DNA of 64,000 nucleotides from Phycisphaerae bacterium (GTDB taxonomy: Bacteria > Planctomycetota > Phycisphaerae > Phycisphaerales > SM1A02). Positions 35,401 to 43,386 of the stretch are shown one piece after another. Each line of letters opens with the position of its first letter. Within the stretch, counting starts at the first letter, position 1. The notes under the pieces are model-generated. The model worked only from the letters and a program-made list of their open reading frames with translations, was not told the DNA's origin and searched no databases. The position numbers and the translations under genes were made by a program. The stretch spans positions 124,001 through 188,000 of the forward strand of contig PAAJ01000006.1 in the NCBI GenBank assembly GCA_002702575.1, written 5' to 3'.

Positions 35401-36733
35401 GGAGATGGTGGAAGCTGATCGAGCCTCCCTGGCCCAGTCCTATCGGGAGCTGGCTCAACAGCAGGTGGACATCCAGGTCAAGACAAACCCGATTCTGGTC
35501 GCGGATCCATCGAAGCGCCGAGTCCGACACGAAGCCAGAAGGTTGTCTCTTGATCAGGAGACCATCGGAGAGGGTTCACGCACATTGCGTGAATCCAACG
35601 AGGAAATCAACGAGCGACCGATCTTCATGCTCATGCACACCCGCATCGAGGAAGCATCGAAATCGAGTCAGGAAGCACTCTCGGATGCACAACTCGGTCC
35701 ACGAATTCAACGCCTTCAGAGCAGGATCGCACAGGATCTTTTCGCGATGGCTGAATCGCTTGAGCAGGAGGATGGTGCAGAGGAGGAGTTCGAACGCGGT
35801 TCCCAATCCGGTGGTTCCGGTTCCCAGGGGCAAGCGGGTTCAGGTGAGGGTGAGGATGGTGTTCTGCCCCCGATTGCCGAACTGCGTCTTCTGAGATCAC
35901 TGCAGCTCGATGTCATGAACTCGACACGGGATCTTGATCGAGATGACCTGATTGATCCCGAGGACCGTCTGCGTGAAATCCGACGTCTGTCCGATCTTCA
36001 GTCCGATCTGTCCAGACTCGGCCAGGAGATGTTCGACCGCCATACCAACGATGGCATGTCCGACGTGATGCCACAGGAAGCGATTCCTCCTTCATTCAAT
36101 CTTCAGCTTCAGGACACCGGGATCGAAGAACCGGGTGAACAGGCCGCAAGACGTCGCCCAAGATCACTTGATGAACTTCTTGGTCTTGAGGAACAGAATG
36201 AAGGGAGTGTTGATGCCACACCACTGCCAGCATCACACGACCCATTGGAAGCGATCGTCGAGGAGATGGAGCGGGCTGCGATGCTCATCGGTGAGGATCT
36301 GGTGACCGGACCTCCAACACAACGTCTTCAACAGGACATTCTTCTCCGGATCGACAGTCTGATCGATCAGGCGAACGAACAACAGTCCAGCCAGTCATCA
36401 AGCAGTCAATCTTCAAGTTCGAATCAGAATCAACAGCAGAATCAGCAATCCAGACCCGAGCAGTCCAACCAGCAACAGCAGGCACAGGGTTCCATCACTG
36501 AAGCACAGTTGAATGAAGGTGACGAGGGTGACGAACGATCTCCGTTGTCCGGTCTGGAGGAAACCAGGTTGGGTGGTGCGCTCGAAGAGACGGATCAGGA
36601 ATGGGGCGCCTTGCCTGCTCGAGTCAGGGATCTGCTTCGACAGGGAAGGCGTGATACCTACTCCAACGTCTACGAGCAGTTGACGGGAGAGTATTACAGA
36701 CGACTCGCGGAGGAACAGAATGCTCCCAAGTGA
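32447..36733 (+). CDS. giant membrane-anchored coiled-coil protein (DUF4175-like)
   Basis: 1428 residues. Three membrane helices lie near the N-terminus (about 24-45, 55-77, 147-167). A beta-rich region (about 180-520) is predicted to be outside the cytoplasm, then long Glu/Gln/Ser/Arg-rich heptad repeats run from about 530 to 1250. The C-terminus (about 1300-1345) is a Gln/Ser low-complexity tract (QSSQSSSSQ and similar) before a short conserved-looking tail (LPARVRDLLRQGRRD). The layout resembles DUF4175-type proteins found next to MoxR/VWA genes. It may be a scaffold spanning the envelope. The last 14 bp overlap the next gene. Confidence 0.8.
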   Translation: MNEIIQHLDSASRRTRRLLIGRRVAVLISSFLVLLSILILLDWLIRFSPGIRSTSLVLVMVVFISWTILWLFPVLSFLPTRHRMALQLEDREPSLRGYLASSLEFESSGVSETSSLAAASVLETRRRFQRVSVDSIINPSPARWSLALLLIILGCSLITIILEPGFTRLGFTRVMAPWSSIEWPPRTAVSSRMHEVVPEHGVHGQGIPLLLRAENRTRDHTDDPVEAVYRIIEDGVPSEWNTVMLTYQRDGIHERLISTSGEAIEVGFMTSDAQTEHERIILMPLPQVTSLTLDIEPPPHAVPWLKDRRIESTDTGPRLDVIRPPVLQGSRARLDLQLNRSILIPDEGPSRSEWLMRTFGLAEGVEPPELMVDEDDPRKLSLTWQADDTRRMLISLQDEFGLESVEPVPVYIPVEEDLAPDVVLVEPEQDLDILPTAVIPLVAEAVDNLPLHRVGITVMRGEGEQVDGHVKEVETERSRISTPFDVSASGVVEGDLLEVRGIASDRWRDESGNHRESSSRVRTLRVISETEFLTQLRDQMSLLEQRAMDLEDTQKSVQNQYQDIISTTQEDDDSIETEDADNLSSEQQDGTPSEFSDSETRYRQSLERRQSDISRRLSDQQNQVEAIRDWIGDNMLDEERIESVLDQVEEALADAQESSAEAMRSMEASRPSEQSESSPEGTDPFDSTETAAEQDQETLQSQQDVREALQDVVAALAEDQETWLISRQVENIQSRQQSLQDLTRSLSEQTRGQYMDELSPEIQSAIEDAAREQEALTDAMSQLTESMTAQAEAMREMDPSGASAMEQAAELAEQQDVESMMSEAAEEIEQGRLEMAGGSQQEIMEALQSMQEAMSPDQQDRIADLLRRLVDLETAIEELIDLQADELVTLDDAIVRNDFSGRDAAVIEIRKRTLAVSDEARNRSDEERGLSRRLDRAGDSQSDSISVLRAVPVDGASARDHQLVALQQLRSALEDLKQVEAEAQQEMVEADRASLAQSYRELAQQQVDIQVKTNPILVADPSKRRVRHEARRLSLDQETIGEGSRTLRESNEEINERPIFMLMHTRIEEASKSSQEALSDAQLGPRIQRLQSRIAQDLFAMAESLEQEDGAEEEFERGSQSGGSGSQGQAGSGEGEDGVLPPIAELRLLRSLQLDVMNSTRDLDRDDLIDPEDRLREIRRLSDLQSDLSRLGQEMFDRHTNDGMSDVMPQEAIPPSFNLQLQDTGIEEPGEQAARRRPRSLDELLGLEEQNEGSVDATPLPASHDPLEAIVEEMERAAMLIGEDLVTGPPTQRLQQDILLRIDSLIDQANEQQSSQSSSSQSSSSNQNQQQNQQSRPEQSNQQQQAQGSITEAQLNEGDEGDERSPLSGLEETRLGGALEETDQEWGALPARVRDLLRQGRRDTYSNVYEQLTGEYYRRLAEEQNAPK

Positions 36734-37877
36734 AGTCATCAAGCTGACATTGATCGGTGTCATCACCGTGCTGGTGTCTTTAGTGTCTGCGAATGCTGCT
36801 GCTGATGAAGAGGCCGGTATCGAACCCGTCACGACGACGGATGTGAAGATCGATTCGGAAGATCCCGATTCGAATGATCCCGTCGACCATCTGTCATCCC
36901 TCATTGAGCATCCGGAGGGCGCGGAGAACATTCCTGCAGATGATGAGATGGACGCCTATCTCCTGGAGCGGATCCAGAGAGGTCTGGCTTATCTCTCCGG
37001 ACAACAGGAGGAGAACGGCTCATTCGGACGTGGACGTTTTTCGAATCACGTCGCCATCACATCCCTGGCGGCTCTGGCTTTCATGGCGGATGGCCATGTT
37101 CCAGGGAGAGGGCCCTATGGAGATCAGGTCCAGTCCGCACTCGAGTTCATACTCGATAACGCACAGGAATCCGGTCTGATCGCCGCCCAGGCTGCCCATG
37201 GACCCATGTACGGACATGGGTTCGCAACCCTGTTTCTCGGGGAAATCTATGGAATGTCCCTGTCCGATGATCGTGTCCGGGAAGTCCTCGAGAAGGCGGT
37301 CGACCTCATTGTCAGAACACAGAATCGAGAGGGTGGATGGCGGTATCAACCGGTACCGGTGGATGCCGATGTCTCCGTGACCATCTGTCAGGTCATGGCG
37401 CTCCGGAGCGCGAGAAATGCCGGTATCAAGGTTCCACGATCGACGATCGAACGTGCCGTTCGCTATATCCGTGACTGCCAGAACATCGATGGTGGTTTTC
37501 GATACATGACGAGAGCAGGAAGTTCCGCCTGGCCTCGAACCGCGGCGGGTGTGGCGGCACTCTTCTATGCCGGAATCTACGAGGACAATTCGATCAACCG
37601 AGGACTGGGCTATCTGATCCGGACATCCCTTCCCGGGAGCACTCGTGTTCGAGAATCCCATTACTACTACGGTCAGTACTACGCGGTCCAGTCGATGTAT
37701 CTCGCGGGTGGAAGCTGGTGGCGCACCTGGTGGCCTGCGATTCGAGAGACTCTGTTGAGAAGACAGTCGGCAAACGGTGGATGGCTCGACCACCACATTG
37801 GCGGCGCCTATTCAACATCGATGGCCCTGATCATTCTTCAGATGCCCAAGAGATACCTGCCGATTTTCCAGAGATGA
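36720..37877 (+). CDS. exported prenyltransferase/squalene-oxidase-type repeat protein
   Basis: 385 residues with a signal peptide (LTLIGVITVLVSLVSANAAA). At least three alpha/alpha-barrel repeats with QW-like motifs are visible: ENGSFGRGRFSNHVAITSLAALAFMADG, EGGWRYQPVPVDADVSVTICQVMAL and NGGWLDHHIGGAYSTSMALIILQ. This is the fold of terpene cyclases and of thioester domains. The acid motif of squalene-hopene cyclases (DxDD) appears only as DADV, and no CGEQ thioester is seen, so it may be non-catalytic. It overlaps the giant coiled-coil gene by 14 bp and the next gene by 4 bp, which ties it to the MoxR cluster. Confidence 0.85.
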   Translation: MLPSEVIKLTLIGVITVLVSLVSANAAADEEAGIEPVTTTDVKIDSEDPDSNDPVDHLSSLIEHPEGAENIPADDEMDAYLLERIQRGLAYLSGQQEENGSFGRGRFSNHVAITSLAALAFMADGHVPGRGPYGDQVQSALEFILDNAQESGLIAAQAAHGPMYGHGFATLFLGEIYGMSLSDDRVREVLEKAVDLIVRTQNREGGWRYQPVPVDADVSVTICQVMALRSARNAGIKVPRSTIERAVRYIRDCQNIDGGFRYMTRAGSSAWPRTAAGVAALFYAGIYEDNSINRGLGYLIRTSLPGSTRVRESHYYYGQYYAVQSMYLAGGSWWRTWWPAIRETLLRRQSANGGWLDHHIGGAYSTSMALIILQMPKRYLPIFQR

Positions 37878-39022
37878 CCAGAAAACTTCTGACCACTGTC
37901 GTCGTCCTCATGCTCTGCACACCGATTGCAGAGGCATTTGGAACGCCGCGATTCAACGCGATTCTCCTGGACGAGTCGCCACGCACCGTCAAACTCGGAA
38001 CCATCGAGCCGACCGGTTCCGATCTGCTCGACGTCGATGAGGGCTGGTTCACGATCCAGCCCGGAGGTTGCCTCGCGGTCATTCGTCAGGATCCCTGGAC
38101 ACTTCGACCGTCAAGGATGCGCATCACGCTCCATGATGGTCAGATCTTTCCCGGAGAACTCGTCTTCGGAGACCAGGACCGGATCCAGATCGATCATCTC
38201 TGGATGCGCAAACTGGACATCCCCATCGACCGGATCAGTCTGATCGAGTTTCGATCCGGTACGGAAGTTCCACCTGGTGAATCCGATCGCGTCGTCCTTG
38301 TGAATGGCGACGTCTTGACGGGTTTCATTGTTTCCATCGACGACAAGGTGAGGATCGAGACGGGACGTGATGAGATTCGGGAAATCGAACTGCCGATCGA
38401 TCGCGTTGCCGCGATCGCATTCGCTGGCGAGTCCCCACCCGCTTCCTGGCCACAGATCTGGATGCTGGATGGCGTTCGCATGACGATTCCACGAGTCGGA
38501 ATAGATGCGTCGGGCCGTCTGGATCTCGACCCCCATGAATTCATGCTTGGTGACTATGAACGGTTGCCGAATGCCGACGAACTCGTCGCCTTGATTCTGG
38601 ATGGCGACCGGTTCACACCACTCGGCAATCTCCCGTTGGACGTGATCAAGACATCGGTTGCCAGAAGAACCAACCCACCTCCTGTCCGTCAGGATCCAGG
38701 CGCCCCGATCGGGCTGACGAACCTGCTTCTCGGTGGACCTGCTCGCTACGACTTCACGATTCCCGATGGCACGATTCGTTTCAGATCGGTTCTCGAGCGA
38801 CCTCGAACAAGCAGACGCTGGCCATCCCCGACGGTCACGATTTCACTCGGTGATACGGTGCTCTGGACAGGTCAACTGGAAGATCCCGTCGATCTGGACC
38901 TCGACTGCACTCAGGTTGGTGGGTCCGGGCGGTTGTCGATCGACATCGCCTGTGGGTCACAGGGTCCCGTCCACTGTGGAGTCCGCTTGATTCAGCCGAT
39001 GATTTTCCAGAAGACGGACTGA
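37874..39022 (+). CDS. exported beta-rich protein, last gene of the MoxR cluster
   Basis: 382 residues from the ATG overlapping the previous stop codon (ATGA). Signal peptide KLLTTVVVLMLCTPIAEAFG. Repeated short beta segments (ITLHDGQIFPGELVFGDQDRIQ, VVLVNGDVLTGFIVSIDDKVRIE, MLDGVRMTIPRVGIDASGRLDLD) look like tandem small barrels. The C-terminal part (about 290-382, with PDGTIRFRSVLE, VTISLGDTVLW and CTQVGGSGRLSIDI) has the feel of an NPCBM-like carbohydrate-binding domain, which I offer only as a possibility. No enzyme motif is seen. Confidence 0.78.
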   Translation: MTRKLLTTVVVLMLCTPIAEAFGTPRFNAILLDESPRTVKLGTIEPTGSDLLDVDEGWFTIQPGGCLAVIRQDPWTLRPSRMRITLHDGQIFPGELVFGDQDRIQIDHLWMRKLDIPIDRISLIEFRSGTEVPPGESDRVVLVNGDVLTGFIVSIDDKVRIETGRDEIREIELPIDRVAAIAFAGESPPASWPQIWMLDGVRMTIPRVGIDASGRLDLDPHEFMLGDYERLPNADELVALILDGDRFTPLGNLPLDVIKTSVARRTNPPPVRQDPGAPIGLTNLLLGGPARYDFTIPDGTIRFRSVLERPRTSRRWPSPTVTISLGDTVLWTGQLEDPVDLDLDCTQVGGSGRLSIDIACGSQGPVHCGVRLIQPMIFQKTD

Positions 39023-39040
39023 CCCACCGGATCCGGTCAG
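39019..39040. terminator. inverted repeat containing both stop codons of convergent genes
   Basis: CTGACC, a 10-nt loop, then GGTCAG. The left arm contains the TGA of the exported protein, the right arm the TGA of trpD. It could act as a small bidirectional terminator; no T-run follows. Confidence 0.4.
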
Positions 39041-40104
39041 CTGTTCGAAGTCTCACACAGCTTCGTGAGTGCGTCCCGCGCCAATCCCTGGTCGATCGCG
39101 GCTGCGGATCGCTCGACACCTTCACGGAGATCCGACACCACATCACAGGCGAGCAACGCTGCGGCCGCATTCAGAAGCGTCATGTCTCGAGGCGGCCCTT
39201 GTTCAGCGCCATCAAGGACATCACGCATCATGGTGGTGGCGTGATCCAGATCCCTGGCCGTGACAAGTGCAATGTCGGAAGTCTTCAGGCCGACATCTTC
39301 CGGCTGAATTCGCCAGGTCGATACGCACCCATCATTGACCTCCACGATGGTGGAAGGTGCGGAGATGGACAGTTCATCCAGACCATCATCCGAATGCACG
39401 ACCAGTGCCCGTGTTGTTCCAAGCCGCTTCAGGGCTTCGGCAACAGGTTGCTGATAGACACCGTCCCACACCCCCATCAACTGTCGACCTGCGCCTGCAG
39501 GATTCGTGAGGGGTCCAAGGAGATTGAAGATGGTGGGAACACCCATCGATTTTCGAACCGGCATCACATGCTTCGTCGCGGGGTGATGATGAATGGCGAA
39601 ACAGAAGCAGATCCGGGCATCTTCCAGACAGCGTGCCTGGATGGACGTGTCCGCATCGACATTGATGCCCAGTGACTGAAGTGCTTCGGCTGATCCCCTT
39701 CCCGTTCGGGACCGGTTTCCATGTTTTGCAACAACGGCACCTGCACCCGCCGCGACGAGTGCTGCTGCTGTGGAGACATTGAAGGTCTTCGGAGCGCCTC
39801 CCGTTCCCGCGGTATCCAGGATTCGATCATGATCAAGGGAAGACTGAACAGGTGTCACATGCCTTCTCATGACGGTGGCGGCACCTTCCAGTTCCTCGGG
39901 AGTCGGCAGCCGAGTCGCCAAGAGGGCCAGGAATGCTCCCATTTCACCATGGTGGACATCACCTGTCATCATCGATTCAAAGGCGGCGGTCGTCTGCTCG
40001 ACGGTCAAGGTTCTGCCTTCCAGAAGAACCTTGAGCATCGGCGTGAGATCTGCAGTTCGATCTTCACGAGCGAATTCGGAGGGCTTCATTCCATCATTCT
40101 TCAT
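39037..40104 (-). CDS. trpD: anthranilate phosphoribosyltransferase
   Basis: 355 residues from the ATG giving MKNDGMKPSE. The PRPP-binding DTAGTGGAPKTFNVST and the KHGNRSRTGRGSAEALQSLG segment match TrpD, which joins anthranilate and PRPP in tryptophan synthesis. The C-terminal alpha/beta domain is complete (VHSDDGLDELS near residue 225). No other trp gene is in the window, so the pathway genes are dispersed. The HGNRS segment differs slightly from the usual HGNRAVSS, but the phosphate-binding residues remain. Divergent from lgt. Confidence 0.93.
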   Translation of the reverse strand: MKNDGMKPSEFAREDRTADLTPMLKVLLEGRTLTVEQTTAAFESMMTGDVHHGEMGAFLALLATRLPTPEELEGAATVMRRHVTPVQSSLDHDRILDTAGTGGAPKTFNVSTAAALVAAGAGAVVAKHGNRSRTGRGSAEALQSLGINVDADTSIQARCLEDARICFCFAIHHHPATKHVMPVRKSMGVPTIFNLLGPLTNPAGAGRQLMGVWDGVYQQPVAEALKRLGTTRALVVHSDDGLDELSISAPSTIVEVNDGCVSTWRIQPEDVGLKTSDIALVTARDLDHATTMMRDVLDGAEQGPPRDMTLLNAAAALLACDVVSDLREGVERSAAAIDQGLARDALTKLCETSNS

Positions 40105-40207
40105 GGTGCTGTCTGCTCGTGGATCCGTTGGAGAGGTCTTGATATCCCTATCATGACACCTGGGAATTCCTGCTGTGGTACAACCCCGCAGCCACGGAGT
40201 CTTCAAG

Positions 40208-41233
40208 ATGCTGCTTGCCGAATCCTACCTTCATACGCTCGATCCGTACGTCATCCAGTTTGGTGACGGTGGATTTGGTATTCGCTGGTATGGACTCTCC
40301 TATGTGGTGGGCTTCATCATCGCATGGGCCCTCATCAAATGGCTCGCCAGGACAGGTCGAAGCCTCGTGTCAGCGCCGTCCGTCGGTGATCTCATGATCT
40401 ACGCGGTCCTTGGTGTGCTGATCGGAGGTCGTCTGGGATATGCGATCTTCTACGATCCTGCACTGTTCATCGAAGCTGCACGCAACCAGGCTGGGGAGGT
40501 CGTGATTCCATGGTGGGCACTGCTTGCCATCAATCAAGGTGGCATGGCCAGTCATGGCGGGATGATCGGTGCGGTCCTCGCGGTTCTGATCTTCATGAAG
40601 CGAAATGGATACCACCCCATCTTCCATGGTGCGGATCTCCTCGCATTCGTTGCGCCACCAGGTCTGTTTCTCGGTCGACTGGCCAACTTCATCAATGGTG
40701 AACTCTGGGGCCATCCCGTCTCCGACCAGACCACCCCCCCCTGGTGGAGCGTCAAGTATCCAGAGGAGGTTCTCCAGGGATCCATTGATGTCGATCGACT
40801 CCGTTCGGTCATCCCTGGTGATCAGAGTTTCCTTCCCAACGTCGTTCAATCACTCCGTTCCGGTCAGACGGTCGTTGTCGAAGAAGTTGTTCCAAAGTTG
40901 ACCGCGTACTATCCGTCCCAGTTGTTCCAGGCGCTCGCCGAAGGACCGGTTCTGTTCCTGATCCTGATCGCCGTCTGGTGGGTTCCCCGCAAGACGGGCG
41001 TCATCATGGGTTCATTCCTCTGCAGTTACGGCGTACTCAGGATTGTCACAGAGCTGTTCCGACAACCGGATGAGGGCATCGCATTGACACTTGGTCTGAG
41101 TCGTGGACAACTCCTGAGTGTCTTCATGATCCTGATCGGACTGGTCATCATCCTCCTGGGCGCCATGTCGAAGGGGCCACGGATCGGAGGACTGGGTCGA
41201 CCAGTCGTGGATCACTCCGCCACTTCGGCCTGA
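40208..41233 (+). CDS. lgt: phosphatidylglycerol-prolipoprotein diacylglyceryl transferase
   Basis: 341 residues; the ATG giving MLLAESYLHT is preceded by GGAG at 8 nt. Multi-span membrane protein with the Lgt signatures ASHGGMIGAV and FLGRLANFINGELWGHP (the arginine corresponds to the essential Arg143 of E. coli Lgt), then YPSQLFQALAEG and LFRQPDEGIALTLGLSRGQLLS. It attaches the diacylglyceryl group to the lipobox cysteine of prolipoproteins, consistent with the many lipoproteins encoded nearby. A hydrophilic insertion (about 185-235) makes it longer than the E. coli enzyme. Its 3' end overlaps the converging gene by 22 bp. Confidence 0.94.
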   Translation: MLLAESYLHTLDPYVIQFGDGGFGIRWYGLSYVVGFIIAWALIKWLARTGRSLVSAPSVGDLMIYAVLGVLIGGRLGYAIFYDPALFIEAARNQAGEVVIPWWALLAINQGGMASHGGMIGAVLAVLIFMKRNGYHPIFHGADLLAFVAPPGLFLGRLANFINGELWGHPVSDQTTPPWWSVKYPEEVLQGSIDVDRLRSVIPGDQSFLPNVVQSLRSGQTVVVEEVVPKLTAYYPSQLFQALAEGPVLFLILIAVWWVPRKTGVIMGSFLCSYGVLRIVTELFRQPDEGIALTLGLSRGQLLSVFMILIGLVIILLGAMSKGPRIGGLGRPVVDHSATSA

Positions 41234-42192
41234 GACCCGGGCTTGGTGAAGATCAGCACGTGCTGCTGTGGAAGGTCGTCGTAGGTCGTCACCCACCGGA
41301 AACCGGCTGCTTCGAATTCATGACGCGCCTGGATCTCGGACATCTTGTGATGCGGCTTGATCAGGACAGTCGGATCCTCGGCCCGGTATTCGACCAGCAC
41401 GACTCGACCGCCGGGACGAAGTGCCTTGTAGAGCGACTGCTTCATTTCCCAGGGGTTGGAGAACTCGTGATACGCGTCGACGAAGAGGACGACATCAATT
41501 GAATTCTCCGGAATCTTGGCATCATCGATGGCGCCAAGAACGGTCTCGACGTTCGAGATCCCCTGTTGTTCCGCATTCTGTTCCAGAATGGCGTTCATCT
41601 CGGGTTGGATATCGACCGCAACGACCTTGCCATCGGGAACCTTCGGTGCGATTCGGAGGGTGAAGTAACCGGTTCCCGAACCGATGTCGGCGACGACGTC
41701 GTCACGATCAAGTTCCATCATCTTCATGAGCAGATCGGTTCGTTCCTCCTGCTCGCGTTCCGGACGTTCAAGCCAGCCAGCACCAAGGTGACCCATGACC
41801 TGCGAGATTTCGCGGCCCATGTAGATCTTTCCGATTCCGTCATAGGCAGGAGGCGACTTCTTGAAGTAGAGACGGTCCGGATCGACATGGACCAGTGGAT
41901 TCGACCAGTCCCTTGGATCGTTTGCCAGAACGAAGGTCGCCTTGGAATCGCTTGTCGACATCGACAGGATGGGTTCATCCGTGGAGAGCGGCAGATCGAC
42001 CCGTGAGGTCGAGAGAATGCGACCTCCGGTCGCGATCACATCGGACAGGATGACTGGAAGATCTTCCGCCTTGGTCGACTGTGTACCGGCCGCGGCGCCT
42101 GAAGGATCACTGACCAGAATGATCTGGCACGGTGCTGCTGCAACGGTCACGGTGCAGAGCACCATCCACATTGCGATTCTGGAAATCCACAT
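41212..42192 (-). CDS. exported SAM-methyltransferase-like protein
   Basis: 326 residues from the ATG giving MWISRIAMWM; an SD-like stretch rich in AGGA/GAGG precedes it. A signal peptide (about 1-20) is followed by a region of no clear fold (about 25-110), a conserved-looking bridge YDGIGKIYMGREISQVMGHLGAGWLERPEREQEE, and a Rossmann methyltransferase domain with motif I VADIGSGTGYFT (about 167-178), VVAVDIQPEM and LRPGGRVVLVEYR. SAM is not normally available outside the cytoplasm, so export of a methyltransferase is puzzling. It lies 19 bp after holB and is probably co-transcribed with it. Confidence 0.83.
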   Translation of the reverse strand: MWISRIAMWMVLCTVTVAAAPCQIILVSDPSGAAAGTQSTKAEDLPVILSDVIATGGRILSTSRVDLPLSTDEPILSMSTSDSKATFVLANDPRDWSNPLVHVDPDRLYFKKSPPAYDGIGKIYMGREISQVMGHLGAGWLERPEREQEERTDLLMKMMELDRDDVVADIGSGTGYFTLRIAPKVPDGKVVAVDIQPEMNAILEQNAEQQGISNVETVLGAIDDAKIPENSIDVVLFVDAYHEFSNPWEMKQSLYKALRPGGRVVLVEYRAEDPTVLIKPHHKMSEIQARHEFEAAGFRWVTTYDDLPQQHVLIFTKPGSQAEVAE

Positions 42193-42211
42193 GGTCAAGA
42201 CCTCATTTCCT

Positions 42212-43288
42212 TCAGGAATGACAGAGTTGGCACCACTCGGCACCAAGTGATTCCAGGACGTGCTTCAGGTTGAGTCCCCGTTGCAACTGATCCTCGGTTT
42301 CACTGATTCGATTCGCCAGGGCCCACAAGTGCCGTCCGGATTCCTGGTCATCCGGTCCAACGGTTGCGAGTCGCCTGCGGACATGCGAGCCGAGCAGCCT
42401 CAGAATGATGGCTGCAGCCTGCTTGTTGGCCATGTCCTTGCTGGCCTTGCTGTTGGCTTTCACGACTTGCTCGGATCGTTGGTTGATGAACTCAGCGATC
42501 CGGACACAGAAGTCCTGGTTCCATCTGCCGTGATCAAGATCATCGAGAATCGCCTGAAGCTCGTGGGCATATTCCGCCAGTGAGGTTTCCTCGGCGAGCA
42601 TCGCCATCCCGGGGGCACCATCCGCCCACTGCACGATCCAATCGACATTCGACACGTCCGGCATGGTCTGCGAAATCCACTCCCGGATTTCATCGTCCAG
42701 AAGTGGACCGAATCGAACATGTTCACAACGACTTCTGACGGTCTGCAGAAGACGCTCCGGTCTCGAGGTGACCATGACAATCCAGGTATCCGGTGGTGGT
42801 TCCTCGAGGGTCTTCAGCAGTGCATTCTGTCCGGAAGGATCGATGAGTTCGGCCTCATCGAGGATGAAGACCTTGCCTTGGCCATAGTGGCTCTTGCGCC
42901 ATGCAGGCGCTTCCCGCATGACACCGTCATCGGTGTGGCCACCAATGATGCGTTCCCGAAGCAGATCGATGGGAATGTTCATCTGTTTCCGTGATCGCAG
43001 GGTGCTGGTCTGGGCGAAGGCGGCATCTTCCTTGCGGATGATGTGCAGATCGGGATGGGATTCCGACTCGAGCAATGTGCCTTCCGGTGAAGCTAGCGCG
43101 GTCTGGCCCAGTCCGAAGTCATCCGCAGTCGACTGCGGATCGAGGATGGTCCGGGCGAATTCACGGGCAACCGTGAATTTTCCAACACCTGGTGGGCCCG
43201 ACAGGATCCACGCATGGTGGATGCGACCGGATTGGATCGCATTCCGGATGGTGTTCAGTGCAGCTTCATGGCCGATGACGGCAGACAT
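42212..43288 (-). CDS. holB: DNA polymerase III delta' subunit
   Basis: 358 residues. AAA+ clamp-loader subunit: IGHEAALNTIRNAIQSGRIHHAWILSGPPGVGKFT (a Walker A form is kept), KVFILDEAELIDPSGQNALLKTLEEPPPDTWIVMVTSRPERLLQTVRSRCEHVRF with the SRC sensor motif. The cysteines of the zinc-binding module found in DnaX and many delta' proteins are not evident. TATTCT ends 7 nt before the ATG, so the mRNA may be leaderless. Followed by the exported methyltransferase-like gene. Confidence 0.9.
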   Translation of the reverse strand: MSAVIGHEAALNTIRNAIQSGRIHHAWILSGPPGVGKFTVAREFARTILDPQSTADDFGLGQTALASPEGTLLESESHPDLHIIRKEDAAFAQTSTLRSRKQMNIPIDLLRERIIGGHTDDGVMREAPAWRKSHYGQGKVFILDEAELIDPSGQNALLKTLEEPPPDTWIVMVTSRPERLLQTVRSRCEHVRFGPLLDDEIREWISQTMPDVSNVDWIVQWADGAPGMAMLAEETSLAEYAHELQAILDDLDHGRWNQDFCVRIAEFINQRSEQVVKANSKASKDMANKQAAAIILRLLGSHVRRRLATVGPDDQESGRHLWALANRISETEDQLQRGLNLKHVLESLGAEWCQLCHS

Positions 43289-43386
43289 GTCCGCGAGAAT
43301 AACGTCCCTCGCCTGCGTTGGGGTGAGTGCAAGCCGAAACGGTGATGAACTGGGGATGAGTTGCTGATCACCAATAGGTTCCGGGG

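Noticed and set aside
36400-36490. Gln/Ser codon repeats that might be a DNA tandem repeat
   Set aside because: The codons vary and the unit length is irregular; this is protein low complexity, not a DNA repeat array or CRISPR.
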